Part shown: piece by piece, positions 19,868-31,539 of the stretch
How positions within the stretch are numbered: the stretch's first letter is position 1
Layout of the letters: the number at the start of each line of letters is the position of its first letter
From: Flectonema sp. DT1601
Taxonomy: Eukaryota; Euglenozoa; Diplonemea; Diplonemida; Diplonemidae
Length of the DNA: 64,000 bases
Reading direction: 5' to 3'
NCBI GenBank assembly: GCA_964019425.1
Contig: OZ025780.1
Span: forward strand, 762,001-826,000
Position numbers and translations under genes: made by a program
Notes under the pieces: model-generated
Database searches by the model: none
What the model was told of the DNA's origin: nothing
Seen by the model: only the letters and a program-made list of their open reading frames with translations

Positions 19868-22090
19868 ATGCGTTCGTTTTTTGAGTACTTTTTCTCTGAA
19901 GACGATACGGAGGAGACGAGACATAAAAAGAGGATAATGGTCACAGCGTGTCTGGTTATTACAATTGTAGCATGCGGTGCATCAGCTCCGCAGGACTTGT
20001 CATTTACTATGGTAGCTGTTTATATTACTGGATTTTATAGTATGTTGTTATTGTTAAAGTGGTTTATAAGAAAGGAGATTCCCGATAGAGATATAGCGAT
20101 ATTCTTAATGTTATGGTTGGCAGTGGTCCTGGTGGTTGATATTTTTAACGCAAGTGAAATGAGATACCGTCTTTGGCCTTCCGCAGTAGTTCTTCTGGAC
20201 ATCAGTTTAATATGCAAGCTGCCTTATTCCGTTACAACGTCCTTAGTTCTTGCTGTCTGTGTTCATCTTGTCGTCACCGGTATTGAACAGGGTACTCGCT
20301 TTGGTCTTTATGACATTGTTGGAAGTACTAAAATGAGAAACATCAGGGGATGTTTCAACATCACTCCTGAAGAAATTGAAGCGACTCCTTGTAAAACACC
20401 ATTACTTCTTGCTGGTACAAACTCAATACTATACGTGTCAGTATTTCTCCTGGACTACTATGCCACCCGAAGCTTTGCCATGGGCATGTTTAGAGAAAAG
20501 GCAAAACTTCAAGCGAGTGTCTCACTTGCGGAAACTGTTGTCGCTGCTCTTGTTCGCTTCGATCTCGAAGAAGCCGCAACCTGCATCGGAAATGAGGAGT
20601 ACACTCCTCTATCTGAAGTCCTCAGCAAGTTGCTTCAAAACCTTCATCGGTATCGACCCTACCTGCCAGACTCTCTGTTTGAACTTTCTGAGGAAACTTT
20701 TCACGTGAGTGTGTCGCCTCCCCAAGATCAAGCGGCGATTCTCTTCACTGACTTGAAGTCTTCGACTGCTATATGGGAAGCCAGTCCCGATGCTATGAAA
20801 CGAGCTTTGAAAATGCACAACAACATCATCAGAAGTTGTCTTGGTGACTACGGAGGTTACGAAGTGAAGACAATTGGAGATGCTTTCATGGTCGCCTTTG
20901 AGGATATGACAAGCGGGTGTTCATTTGCGATGGCTGTGCAGGAGAAGATAATGTCAACGACTTGGCCGACTGAACTAATACTTCCTGATAACTTTATTAG
21001 CAACGGATGGAATGGTTTAGTGCTGAGAATTGGAATTCATTTTGGAGAAGTCACTACTGAGGTGAGCAAGCTGAGTGGCCGTACAGACTACTTCGGCCGA
21101 ACAGTAAACAGAGCAGCTCGTTTAGAAGGCGCATGCACACCTGGAGGTATTGCTATTTCTAACTCTATGTTGGATCAAATGCCATGTGCAGGAGGTTGGT
21201 ATCACGAGAACACTGCTGAAATCTTGAAAGGAATAGATGAGAACCCTGTGGAAATTACTCTTTTTCAATTGAACGAAACGAAGAATAGAGTTCCTTCAAT
21301 GTTAGAAAATTCTTCTGTCGGTAGCACAGTATCTTTCAGTACACCGGGAAGTCCCCTTGCACGAGTTGGGAAGCAAAGAAGCTCCACCTCATGTACTGTG
21401 AGACTTGCCATCTCTGACGCCCACCACGCAATACACGGTGTCAACAATGCGCTATCTAGAGCTATATCCTGTTTAGAACGTACTGAGGGTTCAATTATTG
21501 CTGTTGTTTCATCATTCATCACTATTGGATGGAATACCGTAAGAGCAACACCAACTCATGTTGAGAACAGTGTTCGATTCACATCATTAATGTATTCCAC
21601 CTTCTCATCACCTGGTGAGATATTTATTGGACTCTCATCCAGTCCAGTTCACTGTGGAACTGTTGGAACGAAAGAACAGAGATTTGTGACTGTTTTTGGA
21701 GACTGTGTTGCCGCCTGTGGTTTGCTGTGTCAGGCTTGCTATGATATTGGTGCCTTTGCTCTTTGTACTGCTGAAACGATAAAGGATTTCCCTGTTCGTC
21801 CTGTTGACCGATGGAAACTAAATACAAACGATGATGAAATAACGACTATCGATATTTATGAACTTAACGCACCTGAGTTGAAGAGTTGCCTCTGTTCACC
21901 TCTTCTTAATGATAATTTAGACAATACTGCTTTTACTGAATGGGGTTGGAGTAAATCGTACTGGACAGCCTTTAACAACAAAGACTGGGAAACAATAAAA
22001 AAACAATCCACACGTAGTAGAGTCTTGAGATGCGTAGCTGACATGTTACGAAGTGGAAGTTCCCTGCGATTTGATAATAACGATTTCTAA
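19868..22090 (+). CDS. Membrane class III adenylate cyclase, array copy 6
   Basis: A 740-residue copy with intact catalytic residues. It has one of the most divergent sensor parts among copies 2-8: helix 1-2 reads SAPQDLSFTMVAVYITGF, helix 3 ends VVLVVDIFNASEM and the next loop is RYRLWPSAVV. The core and second cyclase-like domain are again the common sequence. The inter-domain linker is the NETKNRVPSMLENSS type, followed by a private GKQRSSTSCTVRL. The end is the FDNNDF type. Confidence 0.95.
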   Translation: MRSFFEYFFSEDDTEETRHKKRIMVTACLVITIVACGASAPQDLSFTMVAVYITGFYSMLLLLKWFIRKEIPDRDIAIFLMLWLAVVLVVDIFNASEMRYRLWPSAVVLLDISLICKLPYSVTTSLVLAVCVHLVVTGIEQGTRFGLYDIVGSTKMRNIRGCFNITPEEIEATPCKTPLLLAGTNSILYVSVFLLDYYATRSFAMGMFREKAKLQASVSLAETVVAALVRFDLEEAATCIGNEEYTPLSEVLSKLLQNLHRYRPYLPDSLFELSEETFHVSVSPPQDQAAILFTDLKSSTAIWEASPDAMKRALKMHNNIIRSCLGDYGGYEVKTIGDAFMVAFEDMTSGCSFAMAVQEKIMSTTWPTELILPDNFISNGWNGLVLRIGIHFGEVTTEVSKLSGRTDYFGRTVNRAARLEGACTPGGIAISNSMLDQMPCAGGWYHENTAEILKGIDENPVEITLFQLNETKNRVPSMLENSSVGSTVSFSTPGSPLARVGKQRSSTSCTVRLAISDAHHAIHGVNNALSRAISCLERTEGSIIAVVSSFITIGWNTVRATPTHVENSVRFTSLMYSTFSSPGEIFIGLSSSPVHCGTVGTKEQRFVTVFGDCVAACGLLCQACYDIGAFALCTAETIKDFPVRPVDRWKLNTNDDEITTIDIYELNAPELKSCLCSPLLNDNLDNTAFTEWGWSKSYWTAFNNKDWETIKKQSTRSRVLRCVADMLRSGSSLRFDNNDF

Positions 22091-22799
22091 GACCAATCCA
22101 ATCCCCTTTTTTGTAGTACCGTCTATTCTTTAGGTGTAATCTTTCTTTCCGGAAGGAATTGTAATTTTTAGAAAAACCTTTATAAACTGTCAGAAGGTTA
22201 ATCTTGACACCCCTCATAAGCTCAACTCAACTCTACTTATCAAATGATAATTAGTTATGATCTATTTGGATTTGTATTTTGAGCCACCTTGCGATTTAAA
22301 GTGTTAGTCTAGACTGGCGACACGGGATACAGATCCCACAGACTTATATTAGTCTCATCACGGCATCTTATTGTTGTGAAATTACGATTTAATTATATTT
22401 TGAGATCTAAGATTATAACCATCTTCCAATTCCCTGTTGTAATATCGTCAGTTCTTTAGTTTGTTATCTTTCTTACTAGAAAAGATTCACTGAAGAACTT
22501 AGTACCGAAACCTAACAGTACTATTTCCTTACGATATGCTTCGTTTGATTTAATTATTTATTTGTGATAACTGACTGCTGTTTTTGTACTAATACATCAC
22601 TCTGGGAATGGATTGGAAAACTTTCTCTAAAAGAAAAGATGATTCTTAGCTTTTCAGCTTTAATTAACTTTTCTGTTATTATTGACTTTGAATTAGATAA
22701 AGCAATCTTACTGATAATATTACTTTTTTAAAACATGTGTTGGGAAGGTGATGACGTTCAGTTTTTATTTAACTTCTCCTGATGACACATCATATAAAA
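22091..22799. repeat. Cyclase array spacer, type A, fourth copy, cut by a LINE
   Basis: Same order as the other type-A spacers, ending at TATAAAA (22,793-22,799). The expected continuation GTGAATCTG appears only at 28,939, after the LINE. Confidence 0.85.
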
Positions 22800-22835
22800 T
22801 CTGTACTTTATTATGATTTCCAATAATTAACAACT

Positions 22836-24539
22836 ATGACATTGGATCCAGGCCTATTTGGCCTGATGTTGGAGAAGATGGTGGGCATGCTCGGTGAGAT
22901 GCAGAAGGGTTTGAATGTAAAGGGGGTTACTAAACGCAACGGGGGAGAGAAGCAATCGGTGGATTTATCACCGATGAATGAGGAATGGACGAGGGTACGT
23001 GGTAAACGGCCCAAGGTAGTGAAGCGCAAGTCTGAGCCGGCTCAAGCGCTGAATTCGTTTAGTGGACTGAAGGAGGTCCGATGTGATGGGAAGGCAGCAA
23101 CTAATTTGCCGAATGTGCAAGAGAAGCGGTGGGACTGCCAACTCCGTGATGATGACTGGTCTGTTCCAGTAATTTCGATGTCAGGCGTGTTTAACACGTC
23201 GATTACGTGTGGTGTGTCACTGGGCACGGCCTCTGATGTAGAGGCGATGATTAAACTCCGACCGGGAACAAACCTCTCGGTAATTTGCAAGAAAAACCCT
23301 GGGGGCGGTAAAAAGATACAGTTCCCGGCGGTGGTAAACGACGGTGTACTGACACATCGGACCGGTTGGATTGTATCAACCGGGAAACCAGCTACCCTCT
23401 TCCGTGGAGACGCTCTGACTGCCGGTGACAATCGAGTGGTATTGTTCCACCACCACGCGCTCCACTCCAACGACAAGGTGCCTTCGCCTAGTGAGCTATG
23501 CAAGAAGGCCTCCGACTACTACACGGCAGTTACGAACCTGCCCATCGAGCCGCACCTCTTGTGGCCTGCCAACAAGAAGGAATCAGACCCTCATGTTAAG
23601 TCTGTGAACATGAGGGTGCCAGCAGACGCTGTTGACGCCTTGAGAAGGGCAAGTGGGAGTGGTGGGTACTTCTTATCAGTACCGAATTTCGCAGACACAG
23701 CACCGTGCAGGACGTCAATCCAGCTCACGGTGGATTTTAAGTTAGCCTCATCGCTAGCCGGTGAACTCCGGTTACCTCTGAGGTTCTACCGCCACTCACG
23801 CAAGCTGGGGGTTGTGTGTCTGAAGACCGACGAAGATTACGTGCGATCGAAGCTGGGTGAGAATGCACTGCCGCCTCCACCTGAAGGCCTCAAGTTCTGT
23901 TTGAGGAGCCGAGCCATTGATGCGATGAGTTCGCTGGAAGTAGTGCAGGTCTGTGCTCACCAAGGGTGGGAGATTAGCGTCGTTGCTCGGTACAGGAGCA
24001 GAAAGGAGCTTCCTAAGATGATTGTAGTGGCCAAGGAGAAACCCAAGAGTAACTTCATCATTCTTCGTGATGACATGATCACAATCAAAGAGGTGGGCCT
24101 CGGCAAGCAGAATCCCGATAAGATGGACCTGGACGAGTTTCCTCACCTCTGTCAACCTAACGCTGCGCCATCTGTTGGAATTGATTTATCGCCACCGCCT
24201 GTTTCTCAGCAATATCTGCAAACGCTTCAATCGAACAAACAGCAGCTGCCCATACCGCCTTCGCAGTACAACTGTCAACAATCCGACATTTCTAAATTGG
24301 TATCGCAGGTTACTGAACTAACGGCTGCTGTGAAGAGTCTACGGCAGGACCTTGCTGAAGAGAGGGATGCGAATAGATGTCTCCGAAAGGAGATTGAGTC
24401 CCTAAATAATGAAAAAGGATCGGGATCTCAGAGGCTGACCGTCTCAAGTAGGCAACGAGCTAACTCTGTTGCTGCTACTAAGTCTGAAATGGCTGACCGT
24501 CTTGATCGGAATGAGAAACGGGACTACTCGCGGAATTAG
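22836..24539 (+). CDS. LINE ORF1 protein
   Basis: An intact 567-residue frame starting 37 bases into the element. It is basic near the N-terminus (KRPKVVKRKSEP), has no recognisable CCHC knuckle, and shows a coiled-coil-like heptad stretch near residues 485-535 (SKLVSQVTELTAAVKSLRQD). ORF1 proteins of LINEs bind the element RNA and form particles, and a trimerising coiled coil would fit. It is more GC-rich than the surrounding cyclase spacers. I recognise no closer family, so the ORF1 role rests on its position ahead of ORF2. Confidence 0.75.
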   Translation: MTLDPGLFGLMLEKMVGMLGEMQKGLNVKGVTKRNGGEKQSVDLSPMNEEWTRVRGKRPKVVKRKSEPAQALNSFSGLKEVRCDGKAATNLPNVQEKRWDCQLRDDDWSVPVISMSGVFNTSITCGVSLGTASDVEAMIKLRPGTNLSVICKKNPGGGKKIQFPAVVNDGVLTHRTGWIVSTGKPATLFRGDALTAGDNRVVLFHHHALHSNDKVPSPSELCKKASDYYTAVTNLPIEPHLLWPANKKESDPHVKSVNMRVPADAVDALRRASGSGGYFLSVPNFADTAPCRTSIQLTVDFKLASSLAGELRLPLRFYRHSRKLGVVCLKTDEDYVRSKLGENALPPPPEGLKFCLRSRAIDAMSSLEVVQVCAHQGWEISVVARYRSRKELPKMIVVAKEKPKSNFIILRDDMITIKEVGLGKQNPDKMDLDEFPHLCQPNAAPSVGIDLSPPPVSQQYLQTLQSNKQQLPIPPSQYNCQQSDISKLVSQVTELTAAVKSLRQDLAEERDANRCLRKEIESLNNEKGSGSQRLTVSSRQRANSVAATKSEMADRLDRNEKRDYSRN

Positions 24540-24652
24540 CAACCACTTCCAATTGACTGTTTATTGGGAAAGACTCCGTCCTTGGAGTACTATTATTCTG
24601 TGAGTGGCTTCTGGAACTCTATCGTAGTGGTTTTCCGAGACACCCTGGTCCG

Positions 24653-27600
24653 ATGTCTGATATATCGCCGCTGAGAATACTTAGTTGGAATGCGCTGTCG
24701 ATGGTAAAACACCATGAATCTCTGGTACGGCTCGTTCAATCGGCTAATCCTGACATCCTCCATATTCAAGAAACTTGGCTCACTGATCTGGTTCTTGATG
24801 AACAGATTCAACTTCAGGGATACACCTGCTTCCGTAGGGACAGAATCAGATTAAATTTTGATGGCAAGGCAAAACGCGGTGGTGGACTGGCGACTTTCTG
24901 CAGGGACTCCCTTGTGGTCAGGAGATTATCGGATCCAACTGAGCGTAATTCACCGTTTGAGGTGTTAGTTGTCAGGTAATGACAGACATCGGTCCGATTA
25001 CGTCTTCTAATGTGTATATTCCGCAGAATTTCTTGGTTCCGACCTCTGTTGTCTTCGGTGAAGTAGTATGTGGAGATTTCAATGCTCACCATCGGTCGTG
25101 GTCGAGGGTGGTTCCAACAAGTAGTTCGTCGCGAGGTCTGTCAGTTCTTGATTGGATTAACGGAAATGGACTGCAGATTTGCGATGTTCCGCTGGATACA
25201 AGACCTTGTTCAGAGACTTCACCTGATTTGTTTCTTGTCGACAGCAATATTGAGGTGTTGAATGTACACCAGTACAGTGCGTCTGATAGTGGGTCCGACC
25301 ACACGCCAATAGTGGTTGACATCTCGGTATATCCGGGCTGCTCACAAATTACCACTCCCGCTCACCGCCGCTGGTTCTACAACAAGTTCGAGGATGAGCA
25401 CTGGGTCTCATTTCGCGTGCTAACTGAAGCGCGAGCTCATCGTTTGGAGGGGATGTCTAATGTGAACAAGCTTGGATGTGAATTTATTAGTCTAATTGAG
25501 GAGGTGGCTATTGAAACGCTTCCAAACAAATGGTTCAAATCTGATACGAAGCGGAGGAAGAAATTACCTAAGCTGAGACCTGATCTTATTGCGAAAATTG
25601 GTTCTTCAAAAGGAGCGGCCTGGGCCTTCGACAAGCTGCGGGAACTCAGGGGCGGTCGGTCCAATTCAAAGGAAGTTCCGGTAGCTGCTGATGATTTACT
25701 CGACCATTTCTTTGGTGATTCAAAATCCTCACCGTTATTAGTTCCTGATTCGAAGCCTGCTGATTATGATGACTCAAGCTGTGGTTCTTTTTCGATTCAT
25801 GAGTTATACACGGTACTGAAGTCATTGACTCCCTCCCACGGGTCTGGTTTAGATTCTGTTTCTAATAATATGCTGCTTAACTTGGGTCCCCGTATGCTCC
25901 TACTATTGCTTAGACTCGCCTCGCTATCTTTCAGGAGGGGTATCTTTCCCTCTTGCATGAAAAAGGCCAAGGTGATAATAATTCCGAAGGGAGGAGATCG
26001 TGACCCGCTTCTTCCGTCTTCTTAGAGACCAATCTCTTTGACGTCAATTGTTTCGAAGTGCTTGGAGTCGCTTGTGGGTAATCGATGTGAACATTTGTTG
26101 GAGGGGAAGTTGGACCCCAGGCAGTCTGGTTTTACGCCGGGCAGGAATGTAGAAGAGAACATCTCGCTATTGGTGGATGCGGCTTCCGGTGTGCAGAAAC
26201 TCTATGATGGTTATGGAGCGATCATCCTCTTTGATATCTCTGGGGCATTCGATAACGTGGATCATCAAATACTCGTTGATAGATTGGTAGCTGTCCTACC
26301 GGTTCCGTATGTTAAATGGCTTGCGAACTATCTTTCGGATAGAAATGTGAGTCTGTCTCTGGGATTAGATAATGGATCCAGATCCTGTACGAAGGGGGTC
26401 CCTCAAGGATCTGTGCTTGGTCCTCTCTTATTTCGGATCTTTGTCGACTCCCTGCCAGGTCTAATAAGTGATGCTGATCTCAGTGTTCTGTTTGCTGATG
26501 ATCTTGCCGTGTTTCTGCAACATGAGAAGATAGATGGGATCGAAGCGAAGGGCCTGTCCGTCATCTCTCAGATAGAAGGTTGGATGGTTTCCTCTAAGAT
26601 GGCTCCCATCGTCTGTTGAAGAGTTACACATGCCTACCGGCTCTGCCGGTGCTCTCACTGAGAAGCTTTCTCCATCAATAGGGGCAGTTCTGGATCTCGC
26701 TGATGCTTTGCTGCCACTGGAGATTGATGGTTACCCGGTGACGAGACGTTCTGACTTTGTCTGACTGGCCTGTGCTCGTAAGAGCAAGGAGTTCAGGCTG
26801 AAAGCAGCGATCCCACTGAAACGTGTCAGGAGCGCGGAATACCTAGGAGTTATCATTGATGACTCGCTATGCTTCGACGAACAGGTGGATAGGATTGTGA
26901 AAACAATTCGAGCTGGTTGCGGTTTACTCAAAATGTTCTCTGCCTATGAGGTCAAAACTGTTACCCTTCGTCAGCTTGTAGATGGCGCAGTGTTATCTCG
27001 AGCGTTCTTTGGACTAAAGGCTTTTTCTCCCTTTTTGTCTGATGTTCAGATCAAGCGGATCGAAGCGTGCTTGCGTCATCTACGGATAAGACTCACTGGT
27101 TGCTCGTTCTCGACGAAGGATGTGGTGCTCACAGTTGAGTCGCGAATTCCACCGCTGCAACAAACGATATCTAGGCTCCTTGCCCTAGTTCATGAAGATC
27201 TGCTAAGGCGACAACCTGAATGTCCTTCATGGAGGCTGTTTAACAGTGGTGAGAAGAAGAGACCATGGCAGACTAGAGTTGAAGCCTGTTCCTCGGAATT
27301 TTCTCTGTCAGAGCTTAGGTCCCAGAAAGTTCTGCCACATCAGTATCCTCCGTGGTCGAAACATCCTCCTTTGGTTGTAAACACGTCCTGCGGTTATGAC
27401 AAGACTGACACACCTGAGGAGAAGTATGCTGTGGCGATGACGACCCTCAATGAACTGCCCCCGTGTGTTGCTGAAGTCTACACTGATGCCTCAGTCTTCC
27501 ATGACGAGGAGCGGGGATTATTATGTGGGGGGGCTGCTGTTCTGCTAGTTGCTGGCAAGGTCATTGAGAAGCTCTCCAAGTTCCAACCGTCCCTCACGAT

Positions 27601-28612
27601 TTACAATGCAGAACAACTAGCACTATTGTCAGCCCTTGAACTACTAGAGGAGAATCTTCATGTTGTTTCGCATGGCGTGATTCATATTTTCAGTGATTGT
27701 CAGTCGGCGCTTGCCTCCCTGCATAGGGGGCCATCCAGGCAGTCATCATCAACAAATCGTGAGATTTTTGAACGCTCAGTGCTTCTTGATAGGCCGTTGA
27801 TTTTCCAGCATGTCCCATCTCATTGTGGCATTGCAGGGAATGAACTGGCTGATACACTGGCAAAGAAGGCAGCCTTGCAATCAGTTGACCCTGAACTAAC
27901 TCCGTATGATTTCAGGATGGCTCAATGTTGTATTAAGAAACAAGCAAATTGGAAGGCTATGGGTACTGTGGACTCTTCGCATTCATACAGCAAAGCGACT
28001 CTAGGATCTGGCCCTCAGCGTTTCCTTCCCTGTCTCACTAGGGGGCAGGAGGTAGAATTGTCTCGTCTGCGAACCTCTCACCATAGGCTTGTAAAGCTAC
28101 CGAGGGTCACCGCGGGCTTTAAATGTTGTCTGTTCTGTGGCTTTCAGGATACCTCTACCGAGCATCTGCTGCTTGATTGCGTTGAGACCAGGGAATTGGT
28201 AAAGCAAACCATGAGATTTCCGACACCTGATGATGAGCTATCTCTGGATATGTTCTTTCGAACCGAATGGCAGCCTTTCACGTTGTTATTGATCAGCAAG
28301 CTTGATAATCATCTTAAAGAGTTATCTGACAATCCGTTGTTGTTGAAGTTTCCGCTTCAGGGTATTTTTGTGAGGAAGAAACTAATCACACACATCGAAA
28401 GGAAGACAAGTTTCTCGCTACTGGGTTCTGATGTGAAGGAATATGTTATGGAACTTATTGATAACGCTTATAAAGCTACCGATTTAAATGTTGTTATTGA
28501 CGACCTTTCTATGGTTAATGTGCTGGTCAATCCTAGCTGGTCGGAATCCAAGCTTTCTAAGTTCCTCTCTCGCCTAAGTCGCCTCCTGCGAAGTAATCCC
28601 CGAGGTAGATGA
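24653..28612 (+). pseudogene. LINE ORF2: endonuclease, reverse transcriptase, RNase H; disrupted
   Basis: The AP endonuclease comes first: SWNALS, HIQETWL, then CGDFNAHH and SGSDHTP. The reverse transcriptase follows with FDISGAFDNVDH, GVPQGSVLGPLLF and LFADDLAVFL (Y/FADD box). RNase H has YTDAS, NAEQLALL, FSDCQSAL and GNELADTLAKKA, so its four acidic residues are present. A Cys/His finger (CLFCGF...TEHLLLDC) ends the recognisable part. The frame changes near 24,975, has a stop at 26,023-26,025 (PSS then RPISL), changes again near 26,610 and has a stop near 26,760. RNase H and the tail are open from there to 28,612. This copy should not be autonomous. Confidence 0.88.
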
Positions 28613-28938
28613 TGAACGTCTCTTTCCTCTAGTGTAATTTCTTATTTTATTTATTAGTATCATTTCTCTTACTTATCATTACTTTATTTCTTTTTTTCTG
28701 ATCTAATGTGGCGTGTTCTCCCTCTCTTTGGCGAAAATTGGCGTTATCAGCCGTCTCTAACACTGTCTGCTCGCGTGGACGGTGGGTTTAGGTAGTCATT
28801 TGTTCCAGGTTATTCTACGTCTCTTATCGTCTGTGAGAGTCTCACGGTTGCTGGTAGCGATATAACTGTTACTCTGTGAGCTTTTCCTGGCTTTTGGCTT
28901 CCTAGGCTTCGTAAATAAATAAATAAAAATAAATAAAA

Positions 28939-29008
28939 GTGAATCTGTTGACTCTTCAGTCACTATCTTTTGTTCCCTCTTCAGGTGTGGAGAAATAGCA
29001 AAGAACTA
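28939..29008 (+). promoter_or_regulatory. Leader of cyclase copy 7, separated from its upstream module
   Basis: Starts GTGAATCTG exactly where the module before the LINE stops, and keeps the pyrimidine-rich tract and acceptor CAG (28,982-28,984). The TATA-like box now lies 6.1 kb away, though the LINE tail supplies AT-rich sequence. Confidence 0.5.
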
Positions 29009-31227
29009 ATGCGTTTGTTTTTTGAGTACTTTTTCTCTGAAGACGATACGGAGGAAACAAGACATAAAAAGAGGATAATGGTCACACTGTGTCTGGCGAT
29101 AAGTATTGTCTCTTGTTGTTCAGTTGCTTTTTTAGAATTTTCTGTTATCATTGTAACTATTTATATTGTTGTATTTTGTAGTATATTATGTTGTTATTGT
29201 TAAAGTGGTTTATAACACAGAAGATTCCCGATAGAGATATAGCAGTATTCTTAATATTATGGTTGGCATTAGTCCTGTATAAAGACATCCTTCAAGCCAG
29301 TGAAATGCAAACCCCAATTTGGCCCGCGGCGGTAGTTCTTCTGGACATCAGTTTAATATGCAAGCTGCCTTATTCCGTTACAACGTCCTTAGTTCTTGCT
29401 GTCTGTGTTCATCTTGTCGTCACCGGTATTGAAAATAGTACTCGCTTTGGTCTTTATGATGTTGTTGGAAGTACTAAAATGAGACACCTCAGGGGATGCT
29501 TTAACATCTCTCCTGAGGAAATTGAAGCGACTCCTTGTAAAGTACCATTCCTTCTTGCGGGTACAGATACAATGTTATTTATGTCAATATTTCTCCTGGA
29601 CTACTATGCCACCCGAAGCTTTGCCATGGGCATGTTTAGAGAAAAGGCAAAACTTCAAGCGAGTGTCTCACTTGCGGAAACTGTTGTCGCTGCTCTTGTT
29701 CGCTTCGATCTCGAAGAAGCCGCAACCTGCATCGGAAATGAGGAGTACACTCCTCTATCTGAAGTCCTCAGCAAGTTGCTTCAAAACCTTCATCGGTATC
29801 GACCCTACCTGCCAGACTCTCTGTTTGAACTTTCTGAGGAAACTTTTCACGTGAGTGTGTCGCCTCCCCAAGATCAAGCGGCGATTCTCTTCACTGACTT
29901 GAAGTCTTCGACTGCTATATGGGAAGCCAGTCCCGATGCTATGAAACGAGCTTTGAAAATGCACAACAACATCATCAGAAGTTGTCTTGGTGACTACGGA
30001 GGTTACGAAGTGAAGACAATTGGAGATGCTTTCATGGTCGCCTTTGAGGATATGACAAGCGGGTGTTCATTTGCGATGGCTGTGCAGGAGAAGATAATGT
30101 CAACGACTTGGCCGACTGAACTAATACTTCCTGATAACTTTATTAGCAACGGATGGAATGGTTTAGTGCTGAGAATTGGAATTCATTTTGGAGAAGTCAC
30201 TACTGAGGTGAGCAAGCTGAGTGGCCGTACAGACTACTTCGGCCGAACAGTAAACAGAGCAGCTCGTTTAGAAGGCGCATGCACACCTGGAGGTATTGCT
30301 ATTTCTAACTCTATGTTGGATCAAATGCCATGTGCAGGAGGTTGGTATCACGAGAACACTGCTGAAATCTTGAAGGGAATAGATGAGAACCCTGTGGAAA
30401 TTACTCTTTTTCAATTGAACGAAACAAAGAATAGAGTTCCTTCAATGTTAGAAAATTCTTCTGTCGGTAGCACAGTATCTTGCAGTACACCAGAAAGTCC
30501 CCTTGCACGAGCTGGGAAGAAAGGAAGCGCCACTACAGGTACTGTGAGACTTGCCATCCCTGATGTCCACCACGCAATACACGGTGTCGACAATGCGCTA
30601 TCTAGAGCTATATCCTGTTTAGAACGTACTGAGGGTTCAATTATTGCTGTTGTTTCATCATTCATCACTATTGGATGGAATACCGTAAGAGCAACACCAA
30701 CTCATGTTGAGAACAGTGTTCGATTCACATCATTAATGTATTCCACCTTCTCATCACCTGGTGAGATATTTATTGGACTCTCATCCAGTCCAGTTCACTG
30801 TGGAACTGTTGGAACGAAAGAACAGAGATTTGTGACTGTTTTTGGAGACTGTGTTGCCGCCTGTGGTTTGCTGTGTCAGGCTTGCTATGATATTGGTGCC
30901 TTTGCTCTTTGTACTGCTGAAACGATAAAGGATTTCCCTGTTCGTCCTGTTGACCGATGGAAACTAAATACAAACGATGATGAAATAACGACTATCGATA
31001 TTTATGAACTTAACGCACCTGAGTTGAAGAGTTGCCTCTGTTCACCTCTTCTTAATGATAATTTAGACAATACTGCTTTTACTGAATGGGGTTGGAGTAA
31101 ATCGTACTGGACAGCCTTTAACAACAAAGACTGGGAAACAATAAAAAAACAATCCACACGTAGTAGAGTCTTGAGATGCGTAGCTGACATGTTACGAAGT
31201 GGAAATTCCCTGAGATGTAGTTTCTGA
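29009..31227 (+). pseudogene. Adenylate cyclase array copy 7, frameshifted in helix 2
   Basis: The reading frame from the ATG at 29,009 runs through helix 1 and into helix 2, then stops at 29,201-29,203. Compared with copy 6, five extra bases (29,183-29,187, ATATT) lie just before the LLLLKWF codons. The remaining 679 codons are open from the ATG at 29,188 and hold intact catalytic and pseudo-cyclase domains. A product from that internal ATG would lack helix 1 and have altered topology. The linker (SCSTPESPLARAG) and RCSF-type end are shared with copy 8. An assembly error is possible but no homopolymer is involved. Confidence 0.8.
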
Positions 31228-31539
31228 TACTCGATTTGACAATAATGAGCCAATTCTAAGAACATTCTAATTCCCTTTGTATTCTTTAAACTTGCTCTAA
31301 AAGAAAAGATGATTCTTAGCTTTTCAGCTTTAATTAACTTTTCTGCTTTTATTGACTTTGAATTAGATAAAGCAATCTTACTGATAATATTACTTTTTTA
31401 AAACATGTGTTGGGAAGGTGATGACGTTCAGTTTTTATTTAACTTCTCCTGATGACACATCATATAAAAGTGAATCTGTTGACTCTTCAGTCACTATCTT
31501 TTGTTCCCTCTTCAGGTGTGGAGAAATAGCAAAGAACAA
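31228..31539. repeat. Short array spacer between copies 7 and 8
   Basis: Only 312 bp. About 60 bases of type-B-like 3' flank join directly to the upstream module, which has TATAAAA at 31,463-31,469 and acceptor CAG at 31,513-31,515. Most of the type-A spacer is missing. Confidence 0.8.

Larger units (their letters stand above)
22800..28938 (+). mobile_element. Near full-length non-LTR retrotransposon (LINE), RNase H-bearing I-type
   Basis: About 6.14 kb inserted within the leader of cyclase copy 7, immediately after TATAAAA. Subtracting it restores the 3.0-kb array period. It has ORF1, ORF2 with AP endonuclease, reverse transcriptase, RNase H and a C-terminal zinc-finger segment, a 3' untranslated region and an (AAAT)n tail. 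A short ATAAAA target duplication (22,794-22,799 and 28,933-28,938) is possible but blends with the tail. This domain order belongs to the I/ingi group of LINEs. ORF2 carries several disruptions. Confidence 0.9.

Noticed and set aside
23042-23503. 153-codon minus-strand frame inside LINE ORF1
   Set aside because: Antisense shadow of a GC-richer coding region, with no motif.
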